Source: Trichuris trichiura (Eukaryota; Nematoda; Enoplea; Trichinellida; Trichuridae). Taken from it: DNA of 64,000 bases. The notes below the pieces were generated by a model. That model saw only the letters and a program-made list of their open reading frames with translations. It was not told the DNA's origin and made no database searches. The DNA lies in the NCBI GenBank assembly GCA_037903355.1, contig JBAJFE010000050.1, forward strand, positions 744,001-808,000. The letters run 5' to 3'. This document shows positions 1 to 11,466 of this stretch, one piece after another. Both the position numbers and the translations under genes were made by a program. How positions within the stretch are numbered: the stretch's first letter is position 1; each line of letters begins with the position of its first letter.

Positions 1-1460
1 TTATCATGTCATGCGCCGAAGTGCGCTGATAAGCGCGCCTACTGGCGTTGCCACTCGAGAATTTGCATAAATAATACTTGATAATGCGAGTGACTTTTTT
101 CTTAGCTGATAAACGCCACGCCATAGTTTGAGCATGCAAATGTTTTTGAAAATATAAGTTAGGCTTTTTATAAAAAAAAGTGAAGCAGAAGTGCGCTGAT
201 AAACGCCTACTGGCGCTCGAGAATTTGCATAAATTATATTTGAAGATGAAGGTGACTTTTTTTCTTAACTGATAAGCGCCACGCCGGAGATTGAGCATGC
301 AAATTTTTTTGAAAGGATAAGTTAGGTTTTTTGTAAAAGAGTGAAGCTGAAGCGCGCTGATAAGCGCCTGCTGGCATTCGAGAATTTGCATAAATAATAC
401 TTGAAGGCGAGAGTGACTTTTTTTAGCTGTTCAAACGCCATGCCGGCTTTTGAGCATGCAAATTTTTTTTGAAAGGATGTGTTAGGCTTCTTATAAAAAA
501 ATGAAGCGGAAGTGCGCTGATAAACGCCTACTGGCACTAGAAAATTTGCATAAATAATACTTGAAAATGTGAGTGACTTTTTTTCTTAGCTGATAAACGC
601 CACGCTAGCGTTTGAACATGCAAATTTTTTTGAAAGAATAAGTTAGGCTTTTTATAAAAGAGTGAAGCTGAAGTGCGCTGATAAACGCCTGCTGGCACTC
701 GAGAATTTGCATAAATAATACTGAAGGCGAGAGTGACTTTTTTTAGCTGTTCAAACGCCATGCCGGCGTTTGAACATGCAAATTTTTTTTTGAAAGGATG
801 AGTTAGGCGTTTTATAAAAAAGTGAAGCTGAAGTGCGCTGATGAACGCCCTACTGGCACTCGAGAATTTGCATAAATAATACCTGAAAGGTGAGAGTGAC
901 TTTTTTTTAGCTGTTCAAACGCCATGCCGGCGTTTGAACATGCAAATTTTTTTGAAAGGATGAGTTAGGCTTTTATAAAAAAGTGAAGCGGAAGTGCGCT
1001 GATAAACGCCTACTGGCACTAGAAAATTTGCATAAATAATATTTTGAAAATGTGAGTGACTTTTTTCTTAGCTGATAAACGCCACGCCAGCGTTTGAACA
1101 TGCAAATTTTTTTGAAAGAATAAGTTAGGCTTTTTATAAAAGAGTGAAGCTGAAGTGCGCTGATAAACGCCTACTGGCACTAGAAAATTTGCATAAATAA
1201 TACTTGAAAATGTGAGTGACTTTTTTCTTAGCTTATAAACGCCACGCCAGCGTTTGAACATGCAAATTTTTTTGAAAGGATGAGTTAGGCGTTTTATAAA
1301 AAAAAAGTGAAGCTGAAGTGCGCTGATAAACGCCTACTTGCACTAGAAAATTTGCATAAATAATACTTGAAAATGTGAGTGACTTTTTTCTAAGCTGATA
1401 AGCGTAACGCCGGCATTTGAACATGCAAATTCTTTTGCAAGGATAAGTTAGGCTTTTTGT
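1..1460. repeat. Tandem array of about 161-bp repeat units (9 copies)
   Basis: The landmark GTGCGCTGAT (or a one-base variant) recurs near 21, 191, 351, 512, 672, 832, 993, 1155 and 1318, giving a period of 160-163 bp (170 for the first step). Each unit is itself an old dimer of about 80 bp: CTGATAAACGCC occurs twice, followed in one half by ATTTGCATAAAT and in the other by CATGCAAATT. Minus-strand open frames of 60-80 codons in this block repeat with the unit and are artefacts. The array reaches the left edge of the window, so its true length is unknown. Confidence 0.95.
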
Positions 1461-2864
1461 AAAAATATTGAACGACTTAAGCTCCTAAGAGCGCTGTGAA
1501 CTTTGGCTGGCGCGTTTTCCGCACATTGTAAAGTTGCGCAGTTTCTGCCCGCGTGGTCATTCATCTCAGCTTTGCTACTTTCCGCGCTCTGAATGACTTA
1601 GCGACTGCTAGCGTGCCCATTCCGATTCATTAAAAGTTTTGAATAGACGGGCGCTTCCCATTAGGTCGTGCCTGTCGCATTACGAAATGACGTAGCGGTC
1701 AGTGAGCCGCCTTTTGTTCGCGGGCCGGTTTGTCGTTCGCAATGCGGTTTTGGCTCCATTTCGAACAACAATTTTCGACGCAATTTTTGAACTTATGCCT
1801 ACGGTAGTTAACGAGAAATGGGTTCGAGTAGCTCTCAATTGCGCCTTGCGTAGTTTCAACGAAACTGCAGCCATTGCGGAGTCAACAATGGCGGCGTGAT
1901 GTCATTTGAAAAGCGAACGAATGACAGAGGAGGAATGAAAGATATTCAAAATGGCTGATTTGGAGATTGCTCCTTACGAGCCGTTTCAAACAGCCGGAAT
2001 GCGTTTAGCGGGATTGATTCAAGCTTGTTTGCTTGTGATGCGCTTCTCGAACATATTGGCTTCCTTCCGAGCAGCGCGATCTTTCTCTGATAAGTGCAAA
2101 CAACGCATTGCATATTGATTTTACTTCCTATTGCGTAGGTTCGATTTAAAATTTCTTGTCCTAAAGAGTCTTATATTTATCGTAAAATGATTGTAAGGCA
2201 GATACGAGAAGGCAATGCCAACGCGTACGAACAATGAGCCGCTAAACAGTTCTCGCAAAAGCCATGATTTCGTAAAGCAGCTAAGTTTTTTTTCTTCAGA
2301 TTTTCAAAATTGAATTCTATCGCTCACGTATTGCTATCGGCGGCAAAAAAATCAAACCCGTTGTTTTGCAAGTCAAAAGTTCTAACATGATTATGCAAGT
2401 GACGTGCCATTATTGATTTTACGTAGTTTTCCCATTTCGGTCAAACCATACATCAACAGTTCTGCTGCGTTTAAGCAATAGGCTGAACTTTCAAGTCAGA
2501 GCGTTGGCTTATTATCGCTTTAGGCGCGAAAACAACTTATCTCGAAAATTGATCTAATTAGCCCATATCTATTAATCATATGCTTAATAGATAAGGGCTA
2601 ATTGGATCAGTTTTCAAAGTACTCGTACATGCGGCAACAACGCAAGCGTAAATATTTTGAAAATGCGTTGGTAACCTGTAAAGAATCTGACGTGGCAAAG
2701 CGTCGCTTTTTCAAAATGTAATTAGCATAATTTTATGCAGCTATAAACGAGGCATGTGACCCCTTTCTGGCGCGTGCAGTCCTTATCCTTTTATGGGTTG
2801 AGTTTTTGTAGTTTTTACTCGAGTAACGCTTGATGGGTAATTGTTTCTGTTGTTTTGATTTCAG
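1461..2864. other. No gene assigned; upstream or intronic DNA of OGT
   Basis: No tetratricopeptide exon that would continue OGT towards its N terminus was found here. A short frame begins at an ATG at 1951 (starts MADLEIAPY, about 55 codons), but nothing supports it as coding. The stretch holds one clear palindrome (2543-2616). It may be an OGT intron or the 5' flank. Confidence 0.5.
2543..2616. repeat. Imperfect inverted repeat, hairpin or MITE-like
   Basis: Core arms 2551-2575 and 2584-2608 (GATCTAATTAGCCC.. against its reverse complement) match at all but about three positions around an 8-base loop. Weaker pairing continues outward on both sides (GAAAAnTGATC). Confidence 0.7.
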
Positions 2865-5839
2865 GGCGTCCGCTGCGTACCTTAGGGCGCTCGCTCTGAA
2901 TCCATCGCATGCCATCGTTCATGGCAATCTTGCGTGCGTCTATTACGAACAGGGGTACAGCTTCTTTAATATTATCTCAGTGAACTTTTTGAAGGCTATT
3001 TTTTCTTTTTCAAACAGGCTTATCGACTTGGCAATCGACACTTACAAAAGAGCCATAGAGTTGCAGCCTCACTTTCCGGACGCCTATTGCAACCTGGCTA
3101 ATGCGCTTAAGGAAAAAAGCCTCGTTTCCGAGGCTGAAGAGTGCTACAATACCGCGCTGACGTTGTGCCCTCAACATGCGGACTCGTTGAATAACTTGGC
3201 CAACATTAAGCGCGAACAAGGACTGATCGAAGAGGCAACTAGGTTGTACGTCAGCGCGTTGGAGGTATATGAAGGAAAACTGCTTCTAAATTTGGTTATT
3301 ATAAATCCTCTGATCGTCATCGTTGTCGTAGATATATCCGGAATTCGCGGCGGCACATTCAAATCTGGCCAGCATATTACAGCAGCAGGGTCGGCTTACC
3401 GAAGCGCTTGTCCATTACAAGGAAGCGATAAGGATAGCGCCCACCTTTGCCGATGCTTATTCGAATATGGGCAACACGCTGAAGGAGATGAACGATATTC
3501 AAGGTGCCCTGCAATGTTACACAAGAGCAATACAGATCAATCCCGCTTTTGCGGACGCTCATAGCAACTTGGCTTCCATACACAAAGTTCGAGTCCCTTT
3601 CTTTGGCTCGGTAGAGACTTGATAGGCGCTTTTGTTTGTTTAGGACTCGGGAAATATACCGGAAGCAATTCAGTCTTACAAGACGGCGTTGAAATTGAAG
3701 CCCGACTTTCCTGACGCCTTTTGCAACTTGTCCCATTGTTTATTGGTCAGTTGTCCGCTTTCGTAGAAAAAATGTTGAATTGCTTTGCTCGGTTAGGTTA
3801 TATGCGATTGGACAGACTACGATAGTAGAACGCAGAAGATATTGAGCATAGTGGAGGATCAGCTGCATAGGAATCGCCTACCGTCGGTTCACCCGCATCA
3901 CTCGATGCTTTATCCATTGACGCACGAGCAGCGGAAGGGGATCGCCGCTAGGCACGCTCAGCTTTGCTTGGAAAAAGTTAGCGTCCTTCACAAGGCGCCC
4001 TATCAGCATCCGAAGGCTTTGTCGCCCAATGGTCGTCTCAGGGTTGGCTACGTGTCCTCCGACTTTGGCAATCATCCAACAAGCCACTTGATGCAGTCCG
4101 TGCCTGGCATGCACGACCGAAGCAGAGTGGAAATTTTTTGCTACGCTCTCAGCGCCGACGACAACACGAACTTTCGACAAAAAGTCAGCTCGACATCCGA
4201 GCACTTTGTCGACCTGTCGCAAACGTTGGACAACGGCAAGGCGGCCGACCGAATTGCGGCCGATCGGATACACATTTTGGTCAACATGAATGGGTACACA
4301 AAGGGGGCGCGCAACGAGATCTTTGCCCTTCGGCCGGCGCCCATACAGGTTTGGGAAAGGGAGAGAAGTTTCAAATTTTCTTACGGTAGCTTTTTTTTCG
4401 ATTTTCAGGTTATGTGGCTGGGATATCCGGGCACCAGCGGCGCCTCCTTTATGGACTACATAATCACCGACGAGTCGACGTCGCCGCTGTCGCTGGCGCA
4501 CGCGTACAGCGAAAAGTTGGCCTACATGCCGCACACGTTTTTCATCGGCGACCATATGCAAATGTTTCCCCATTTGAGCGAGCGTGCAATTTTGAGGGGC
4601 AAGGACAAACCGCTGGACCTGCGCAAGGACAACGTCACCGTGGTCAACGGAACCAACCTGCAGCCCATTATGTCAAAGGTGGACGTGAAGGTAAAGGATT
4701 ATTTTTTTTTAAAACTTTGCCAATTTCGTTCGTTACGCGTTTAGGCGCTGGTTCGCGAAGCGGAAGTTGTCCACGGACCGGAAAAGGAGATCAAGGTTAC
4801 CGAAGTGGTTGTTCCCGTTTTGGAAATATCCACAACGGCCGCCGTGGAAACCATGGTATCCACTGGTCAGGTGCAAACGTCCGTTGAAGGAGTGCCCGTC
4901 CAGAATGGAGTCACAGCGTTGACTCAGGTGCGTTTCGACGCTTGCTTCTCCCCTGCGCGCTCATTGTCTCCTTCTCCGCTTGACAGACGCATATCAAGGC
5001 GGCAACGGGCGAGGAAGTGCCGCAGACCATTTTGATCACCAGCCGACATCAGTACGGCTTGCCCGAAGAGGCGGTCGTCTATTGCAATTTCAATCAGATG
5101 TACAAGGTGGATCCGCCAACGTTGAAAATGTGGTGTGAGGTACGAATACGCCTCGGTCGACTGGTTGTGTTACGTTTTTTTTTCGATTTGTCTCAGATAT
5201 TGAACCGCGTACCGAACAGCGTTCTTTGGTTGCTTCGATTTCCCGCCCACGCGGAGCATAACGTTTTGAAATTTTGCGAAAAGGAAGGCGTCGATCCGAA
5301 GCGAGTCAAGTTCAGCAACGTAGCCGCCAAGGAGGAGCACGTCAGGCGAGGTCAATTGGCCGACATAGGCCTTGACTCTCCTTTGTGCAATGGACATACG
5401 ACCGGTATGGACATGCTGTGGGCGGGCACGCCAATGGTCACTTTACCATGTGAGCATATGCAAATTTTGGAAGGTTTAAATTTTTAAAAACAATTTTTTT
5501 TACAGTGGAGACGTTCGCTTCGCGGGTAGCGTCAAGCCAGTTGAACGCGTTAGGTTGTCCGGAGTTGGTTGCAAAATCCAGGGAAGACTACGTAGACATT
5601 GCTGTGCGTTTAGGCACCGATGTTGATTAGTAAGCGTTGACGCGTATTGCTTATTGGTTTGCCGTTTACGCGGTCAACTTTATTATAGCCTTCGAAGAAT
5701 CAGGGCAAAAGTTTGGAAAGCTCGTACGACCACGACGCTCTTCGACGTGAAGCAGTATTGCGTTGACATGGAAAAGTTGTACTTCAAAATGTGGCATCGC
5801 TACGAATCCGGCTTACCGCCTGACCATATTAGTTCGTAG
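2865..5839 (+). CDS. ogt: UDP-GlcNAc:polypeptide O-GlcNAc transferase (OGT), 5'-partial
   Basis: OGT transfers N-acetylglucosamine from UDP-GlcNAc to Ser/Thr of nuclear and cytosolic proteins. Eleven exons: 2865-2954, 3018-3264, 3332-3586, 3644-3745, 3797-4348, 4409-4690, 4745-4927, 4987-5139, 5197-5449, 5506-5629 and 5689-5839. Together they give 796 residues, starting on the third base of a codon, so upstream exons are missing. The first four exons encode TPR repeats ([35 protein letters not shown]). The catalytic domain follows, with [53 protein letters not shown] and [10 protein letters not shown], all hallmarks of GT41. The linker between the two catalytic lobes (exons 6-7) is divergent. 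Introns are mostly 50-70 bp. A candidate poly(A) signal AATAAA lies at 6267-6272. The N-terminal TPRs must lie left of the window or in exons I could not see. Confidence 0.95.
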
Positions 5840-6988
5840 CAACGCTGCCCGTTGCCTTGGCGTTCGTACATGCTCTCCTCGTCCTCCTCACCCGCGCCCT
5901 ACTCATACTCCGCGTGTGTCCGTCGCTTTTTCGTGCGAACTTATATAACGCCACTTTCTATGGCTCCTTTTGCTTGGCTCTGCTGATTAGTGCATTCTTT
6001 TATCAGCTCTTTACACGTTTAAGTAAGATGTTTTGTTTTGGTTGATTCGCAGTCGTTTATATTCTTTTCGTAATCGAACAGTGTGTGCGTGAGAGACAAA
6101 GGGAGAAAGAAGAGTGCTTGGTTCGTCTTCCCGTTTTTCTTTTCTTTTTTTCCCGACTCAGCAAGCTGGAAATTTTCTACCGGCAATGTAGTGTCCTCCT
6201 GTCAAGTGCGCGAGCAACGTTTTCCTTTTCTTTTAACGTTTCCTTCTCCAAAAGAAGAACAGTTTCAATAAACTTGACGGTTTTGGTAGCTACGTTAGCG
6301 TAATGTGTTCATTCGTACGCTGACGCAGTTGGTTTCGCTTGACGCGTTTCCAATTCTTTTTGTTTTCTTCTTCGCTTTATTATATATTTGCATAAATGCT
6401 CGAACTGGGCATATGCAAATATCTGCTTATCTTGGACCAAGAAAATAAGCAACTACGACCAGCCGTCTTAGGTAAGTTGACTGTATTTCTATTGGACGGT
6501 CGTCTTGCAGAGCAATCTCCGCTTAGTTTTAATTGCGCTTTTTTCCAGCCTTCCAAAAGATGCGAAAAAGGGTGAAGACCTTACGTCGTTTGACGCGAAG
6601 AATGTACGCTGAGGTGACGGGTTATTTTCAGCTGTCAAAAGGTCTTTTTAACGGTGTAAATTCTGTTAGCTCGAGTTTATGCAAATTAGAATGGCTTTAA
6701 GCAAAGAGCGAGCCTTATATTAGCCCGTGGTCGTAAGTGGGTTACGAATTGTCTCATAATGTCTGCTTAGCATTTCTTCGCACAGCGTAAAGCCCGTGTC
6801 AAGTTATGCTTTGGTCGCTGAAGTCTTGGAAAGGTTTTAAACTAGTGACGTTTTTCAAATTACTTTAAAATTTTGCATACTTTGTCACGTATCGCTGAAA
6901 AATCGCTTGCCAGTTGGCCATTAAAGCATGGCCGGGACATGAACTACTGACTTTTCCGCGCGAAGCGATACGTTCGAAGTAAGCGAGC
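5840..6988. other. OGT 3' UTR and intergenic spacer
   Basis: Contains AATAAA at 6267-6272, a plausible OGT poly(A) signal. It also holds a 10-bp inverted repeat, TATTTGCATA (6385-6394) and TATGCAAATA (6412-6421), which is the same octamer-like word found in each unit of the 1-1460 array. No further gene seen. Confidence 0.6.
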
Positions 6989-9916
6989 ATGGATAATGAT
7001 GATGACAACGGCAAGTCGAGCGAGGACGACGACAGTTCGGATAAAAAGGAAAAGAAAAAATCGTCCCCAAAGCGCCCTTCTCCAGCAGCCGACAAAGAGA
7101 AGAAGAAGAAGCTGATATGGACGCCGGAGATGCGCTGTACGGAGGTAATGTTACCTAAGGAAGTGACCGAACCGCAGACGAAGCATGGTGGCGCCTCAAG
7201 CTCTGGCCCTTTGGTAGAACAGTTGTTGACTAAAGAGGGCGACGATGCGACGCCTAGCAAGTCGTTAACCTCTTTTGCTGACAACACCTGGAAACCGGAT
7301 AGAAGGTCACCAGAGGAGGTGGATCTGGACCCATCATTGAAGGATGCAATCCGCAAAATTAGAGCAAAAGTCCAACAGGCAGCCAGCATGCCGCCTTTGC
7401 CAAGAGACCAGTTCAAGACGCAGCCTTCGTCAGTGCCCCCGAAACAAGTTGGGGACGAGAAACAGCGTGCAGTTAATCTCCAGTTGCTTTATGGCGTCAA
7501 AGATGATGCAACCATTGGGTCCCCGTTGGCTGGACCCATTAGGCGCGTGCGAAGTATGGACGCAGTGAGCACGATTGGGCAGCAATTGATGGAAGCCGGC
7601 AAGTTGCTTCCCACAATGATGTTGGATCATGTAGACGAGGTTCAACTTGGAGTACCGATGAATAAGGAAGAAAGGAACAGTTGGAAGGTAGCGCTAATGT
7701 TCGGCTCCAGTTCGTCTTACGATCGACCGGCTGGCTTTCACAAGACGAAAAGTTTTCGCGTACTCAACAACGAGTACAGATGCGTGGACACGCGTTGCGC
7801 GTACAAAATTGAACCCGTCGTAATGCTGAACGCGGATGGTAAGCGAATTCGCACTACGGTCGTGCACGAGAATGATTTGCTGGAAATCACCAGATGCCGC
7901 TTTGAAAAACGTTGCAGCGATTTGGGTATGAACACATGGCTGAGACGACTTGTGCTCGAAACGGTCGGCATTGACGATCCGGACGAATTGTTCGACGATG
8001 TCGAAGACGAAGTTGACCTTATAAAGGAATTTCCAAAGTGCAATTTGGAGGAGGCAATCAAGGATGGTCTACGAGCAATGCTGTTGGCCTTCGATCTGAT
8101 GGTCAACTTTATTGAATATTCGATCAGCGAGCGTTTTGCCACCCTACGAGACGATCACAGGGCTTTGCTGCTTGAGTTCATCCATTTGAGCATAAAAAAT
8201 TTCTTAAGGGATTCGGCCGCCAGTTCGCTAGCCAGCATGGCCCTCGTTAGAGGTAACGATGAGCATGTTATGAGCACCCTGTTTGGGCGGCTGTTGGAAT
8301 GGACTGACTTGGTTGGAGAAAAGTTGAATCAAGTTCCCGACTTTTTGCATATCCCTGAAGCAGCTTACCAAAAAGACGTAGCCGACTCGGAAAAGAAGGG
8401 CAGCGTCCTGGCTGATCACTTTTTGCCGCAGGCTTTGAAGGCGTGCAGCCTTTTCAGGAGGTGGTGCGATTCATACTCGATTAAGCAGCAGCCCAAAGCG
8501 GAAGGGGAAGCTGAAGCAGCAAGCAAAACGCCCGCATGGTTAGCCGACGACATAAGGAACGCGTACGAGGCAAATCTAGTCGAGGGTGACTTAAAGGCGA
8601 CAATTCCCTTCTTTCGTTTTATGCATAAGGCGGAACAAGTGGAGACGGATCGATGCGATCTACCGTATCCCGACTGGCATGACTTGATGATCACTTCTAA
8701 TATACGAACAAAACGCAAAGCTGCACCTCCGTGGGACAATATGGGTCTGTCTGCTGACTACTCCAAAAGTTTGCTACATTCGGATCAAACTAAAACTGCT
8801 GTAAGTGCAGTTAGTACTGACGTTGGGTCTCCAGAAAAAGTTGTGACGAGAACAGTTGCTGAGGATAAGAAAGTAACCGGCTCACCGAAGACGCAAGCGA
8901 ATGCAAATGACGCGGTGGACAAAACGAAACAAGGAAATGTCTCTCAGCAGAAAGGAAAAAACCCTTGCGGAAAGTTGCCTCCTATTCCCTCTCCAAGCGT
9001 GCGCCCTTCTGAAAAAGAAGTAAAGCCGGCTGAGCTGAAGAAGCAGGTGGCGGTTCATGAATCGAAAATCCAGCAGCCAATTAGCGATCCGGCGCTGTTG
9101 AAAGACTTGAAGTTTTTGGAAGCTAATCCACCTGAAGATTGCACAGTCGGTCGTAGGGAAGCATCTTATCCGGGCGAGGTAGCCAGCTCCGAAGAACCTC
9201 AAGATTTGATCGACTGGGCCACCGAGACAATGCGCAAATTTTACATTTTGCAAAAAGCCCCCTTGGAACAGCAGGCTGAAATGAGGGACCGATTCCTTCG
9301 TGAGCAAAGCGCTCGGCTGAAGCGCTGTCGCGAAAAATGGCGTTTCGAAATGGAACGCCGCCAGCGGTTATGCGCTGGCGAAAAGTTAACCGATTACGAG
9401 AGGATAAGAAAAGGTGTCCGCGATAAGGTGATGTTTCGACGAACGACGCCCGTACCGTTTGAAGAGCGATCAATAAGGCTTGATTGCTCGAAGAAGCAAG
9501 CAGAAAAAAAGATGAGAGACCAAGAAACACAAACGCCATCGCACGCTTCGTTCGTCGACTGCTTATGGAACTTTATGAAGTCGTCGTCAGGGTCACCGAC
9601 AAAGCCTTTACCAAAAGTTCCAGAAACTGGTAAGGTAAGTAATGAAGTTAAAGTTGTTTGTAAGCTTTATCGATTAGTTAATTTCGTTAATGTTCATTGC
9701 AAGGTGTCCTCGCAAGGTAAAAGCTGCCAGGGACGAAGGAAATCGTTTGAGCCTAGCCAGGAAGAAGTTACAAAGTTCATCAACGAAATAACGTACGGCC
9801 TTGATTCGTGGCCTCCGGTTCAGCAAGCGAAGGTGTCGCACGATAGCCCAAAGGGTGTTACGCAACAAGATAATAAGCAACAGAATAAGAGAAATGCTCA
9901 AGTGAATAGAACCTGA
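6989..9916 (+). CDS. Large acidic/basic protein of unknown family
   Basis: I do not recognise this protein. The ATG at 6989 opens a frame that runs 975 codons to the TGA at 9914. The N terminus is highly charged and low in complexity (Asp/Ser, then Lys-rich, residues 1-40). Residues about 180-560 look globular and helical. Residues about 600-750 are Lys/Pro/Ser-rich and probably disordered. Residues about 765-880 are rich in Arg, Glu and Gln and could form a long helix or coiled coil. A likely 69-bp intron (9635-9703: GTAAGT at the donor, GCAAG at the acceptor) is in frame and stop-free, so the product is 952 or 975 residues depending on splicing. AATAAA at 10075-10080 is the probable poly(A) signal. 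No signal peptide or membrane segment was seen. Confidence 0.8.
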   Translation: MDNDDDNGKSSEDDDSSDKKEKKKSSPKRPSPAADKEKKKKLIWTPEMRCTEVMLPKEVTEPQTKHGGASSSGPLVEQLLTKEGDDATPSKSLTSFADNTWKPDRRSPEEVDLDPSLKDAIRKIRAKVQQAASMPPLPRDQFKTQPSSVPPKQVGDEKQRAVNLQLLYGVKDDATIGSPLAGPIRRVRSMDAVSTIGQQLMEAGKLLPTMMLDHVDEVQLGVPMNKEERNSWKVALMFGSSSSYDRPAGFHKTKSFRVLNNEYRCVDTRCAYKIEPVVMLNADGKRIRTTVVHENDLLEITRCRFEKRCSDLGMNTWLRRLVLETVGIDDPDELFDDVEDEVDLIKEFPKCNLEEAIKDGLRAMLLAFDLMVNFIEYSISERFATLRDDHRALLLEFIHLSIKNFLRDSAASSLASMALVRGNDEHVMSTLFGRLLEWTDLVGEKLNQVPDFLHIPEAAYQKDVADSEKKGSVLADHFLPQALKACSLFRRWCDSYSIKQQPKAEGEAEAASKTPAWLADDIRNAYEANLVEGDLKATIPFFRFMHKAEQVETDRCDLPYPDWHDLMITSNIRTKRKAAPPWDNMGLSADYSKSLLHSDQTKTAVSAVSTDVGSPEKVVTRTVAEDKKVTGSPKTQANANDAVDKTKQGNVSQQKGKNPCGKLPPIPSPSVRPSEKEVKPAELKKQVAVHESKIQQPISDPALLKDLKFLEANPPEDCTVGRREASYPGEVASSEEPQDLIDWATETMRKFYILQKAPLEQQAEMRDRFLREQSARLKRCREKWRFEMERRQRLCAGEKLTDYERIRKGVRDKVMFRRTTPVPFEERSIRLDCSKKQAEKKMRDQETQTPSHASFVDCLWNFMKSSSGSPTKPLPKVPETGKVSNEVKVVCKLYRLVNFVNVHCKVSSQGKSCQGRRKSFEPSQEEVTKFINEITYGLDSWPPVQQAKVSHDSPKGVTQQDNKQQNKRNAQVNRT

Positions 9917-10074
9917 ATTTCATTTACAGGTTTTGGTTGGCATACGGTGAGTGAGCGGGCGGATGGTCGGCTTACGCACTTATTAAGTCAAACACAGCAA
10001 AACTGTGTGCAAGCTATTAATACTACTTTTTTAATATGTTTTCCTTTATTTTGCGGAAAAGCGAAGGGTGTTCT

Positions 10075-10080
10075 AATAAA
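10075..10080 (+). terminator. Poly(A) signal AATAAA for the 6989-9916 gene
   Basis: AATAAA lies 159 bp after the stop codon, on the gene's strand and before the first MITE. This is the nearest canonical hexamer downstream. Confidence 0.5.
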
Positions 10081-10214
10081 ATAACCATTTGCGCATTAAG
10101 CTCAGAGAAAGCATGTTGTAGTAAGACATGACCTTCAAGTGTCAAGTGACCTTGTTTTTCTCTCATTTTTGGGTTTCATGACGGGATGCAACTAGCTATT
10201 AAATACGGGATCGC

Positions 10215-10490
10215 TGGCGGTCGGAATCCCGAATAGGTCGAAGTAAAGTGTGAACTTTGTGGTACTCATGCATTGGCATCTTCTAGATAAGGAATGCATT
10301 TGAAAAAAGCGTTATTATAGTGGACTTGTTTTTGAGATCACTAACTTCGAATAAGACCACTGGAATAACGTTTTTTTTAAAACTGCATTCCTTATATAGA
10401 AGATGCCAGTGCACAACTGCCACAAAACCACGCTTTATAGTGCATTTTCGATCTATCGGGATTTCGACTATCAGGATTCTCACTCAAACG
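10215..10490. mobile_element. Palindromic MITE-like element, copy 1
   Basis: Two arms of about 105 bp (about 10217-10325 and 10348-10485) are reverse complements at an estimated 75-80% by eye, around a loop containing CACTAACTTCGAATAAG. The ends carry GGAATCCCGAATAGGTCGAA and its partner. There is no coding capacity; small frames inside are artefacts. A second copy with the same ends and loop lies at about 11220-11466. Confidence 0.75.
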
Positions 10491-10939
10491 CGTATGGGAA
10501 GTCTTGTGATCTTCCATGACGGAACTTGTGGTGTAAACTTGTTCCGGTGGTCGGCTTTTATAATTGCAAGTTGAAATGGCCTTTCCGCATGCAGTTGAAG
10601 GAATGAGAGTCGGAGGAGTTCTTTTCTATAGGCAGTGGCTTCATAACCTTAGGCTAAGCTGCACCTATTTCACCTACGGTACAGAAAGTCTGAAATGGGA
10701 AATGAAGTTGTGCTGCCAACTGATATGCGCTTTCGTAGAAACAGTGTTCACGTGATTGACATTCGGTCGAATGAATAGCTTGTGTAAGTAGCAAGCACGA
10801 GTTGAACTGACCGCTATCGAGATGAGCACTTTTTGTCAGCTTATCCTTATCTTATCACCAACTTCATTTTTTCATACTTGTGTAGCCAAGATTACAAACC
10901 TATTCTTTGTGCAAACTTCTCATATCCATAATCGGCCAG

Positions 10940-11190
10940 GATAAGAGTAGACCGACCGTATACAGTAAAGATATTCAGGTTATCTCATCACTGCCTATGG
11001 TTATGACCTATCCTTTTCTGATTGTTTTTTTTCGGCTTTGGTAGGTGTAATACCTTAAGTCTACGCGGCCCAAGCTCGCCGCGACCACTTGGGTCAGTGA
11101 ACAACAGCGGCTCAGATTTACGCGGATTACGGGGTAGTACCCCTTGTATTTGCGCTGTCTGCGGTTCTGAGCGTCCAGATACGAAGGGTT
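10940..11190. repeat. Dispersed repeat family A, copy 1
   Basis: The segment starting AAGAGTAGACCGACCG followed by CAGTAAAGATATTCAGG resembles 20565-20870 over some 250-300 bp, with common blocks including TACGCGGATT/TACACGGATT near the end. It is diverged and has no coding capacity. It sits directly between the two MITE copies. Confidence 0.55.
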
Positions 11191-11219
11191 CGTTTTTTTA
11201 GCGGTGCCGGTCTAAATTC

Positions 11220-11466
11220 TGGAAAGCGAAATCCCGAATAGATCGAAAATATACCACAAGCTTTAGCCTTGCGGCAATTTTGCGTTGTCATCTTCCAGAT
11301 AAGAAATGTATTTGAGTAGAGGCGTTATACTGGCCTAGTTTTTTAAATCATTAACTTCGAACTCAAATACATTCTTTATCTAGGAGATGCCAACGCAGAA
11401 TTGCCACAAGGCTAAAGTATTACAGTGTATCTTAGACCTATTCTGGACTCTTATGGATTTTGACCC
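11220..11466. mobile_element. Palindromic MITE-like element, copy 2
   Basis: Same family as the element at 10215-10490. The 5' end carries GAAATCCCGAATAGATCGAA, the loop carries CATTAACTTCGAACTC, and the arms (about 11224-11335 and 11350-11455) are reverse complements. It lies 0.7 kb from copy 1. Confidence 0.7.

Noticed and set aside
322..1424. Several minus-strand frames of 63-80 codons
   Set aside because: They repeat with the 161-bp unit and are products of tandem repetition, not genes.
1..1460. CRISPR-like array
   Set aside because: Units of about 161 bp are contiguous with no unique spacers, in a eukaryotic genome.
1951..2118. Frame beginning MADLEIAPY, possible OGT first exon
   Set aside because: No TPR or OGT N-terminal similarity and no convincing donor in phase with 2865.
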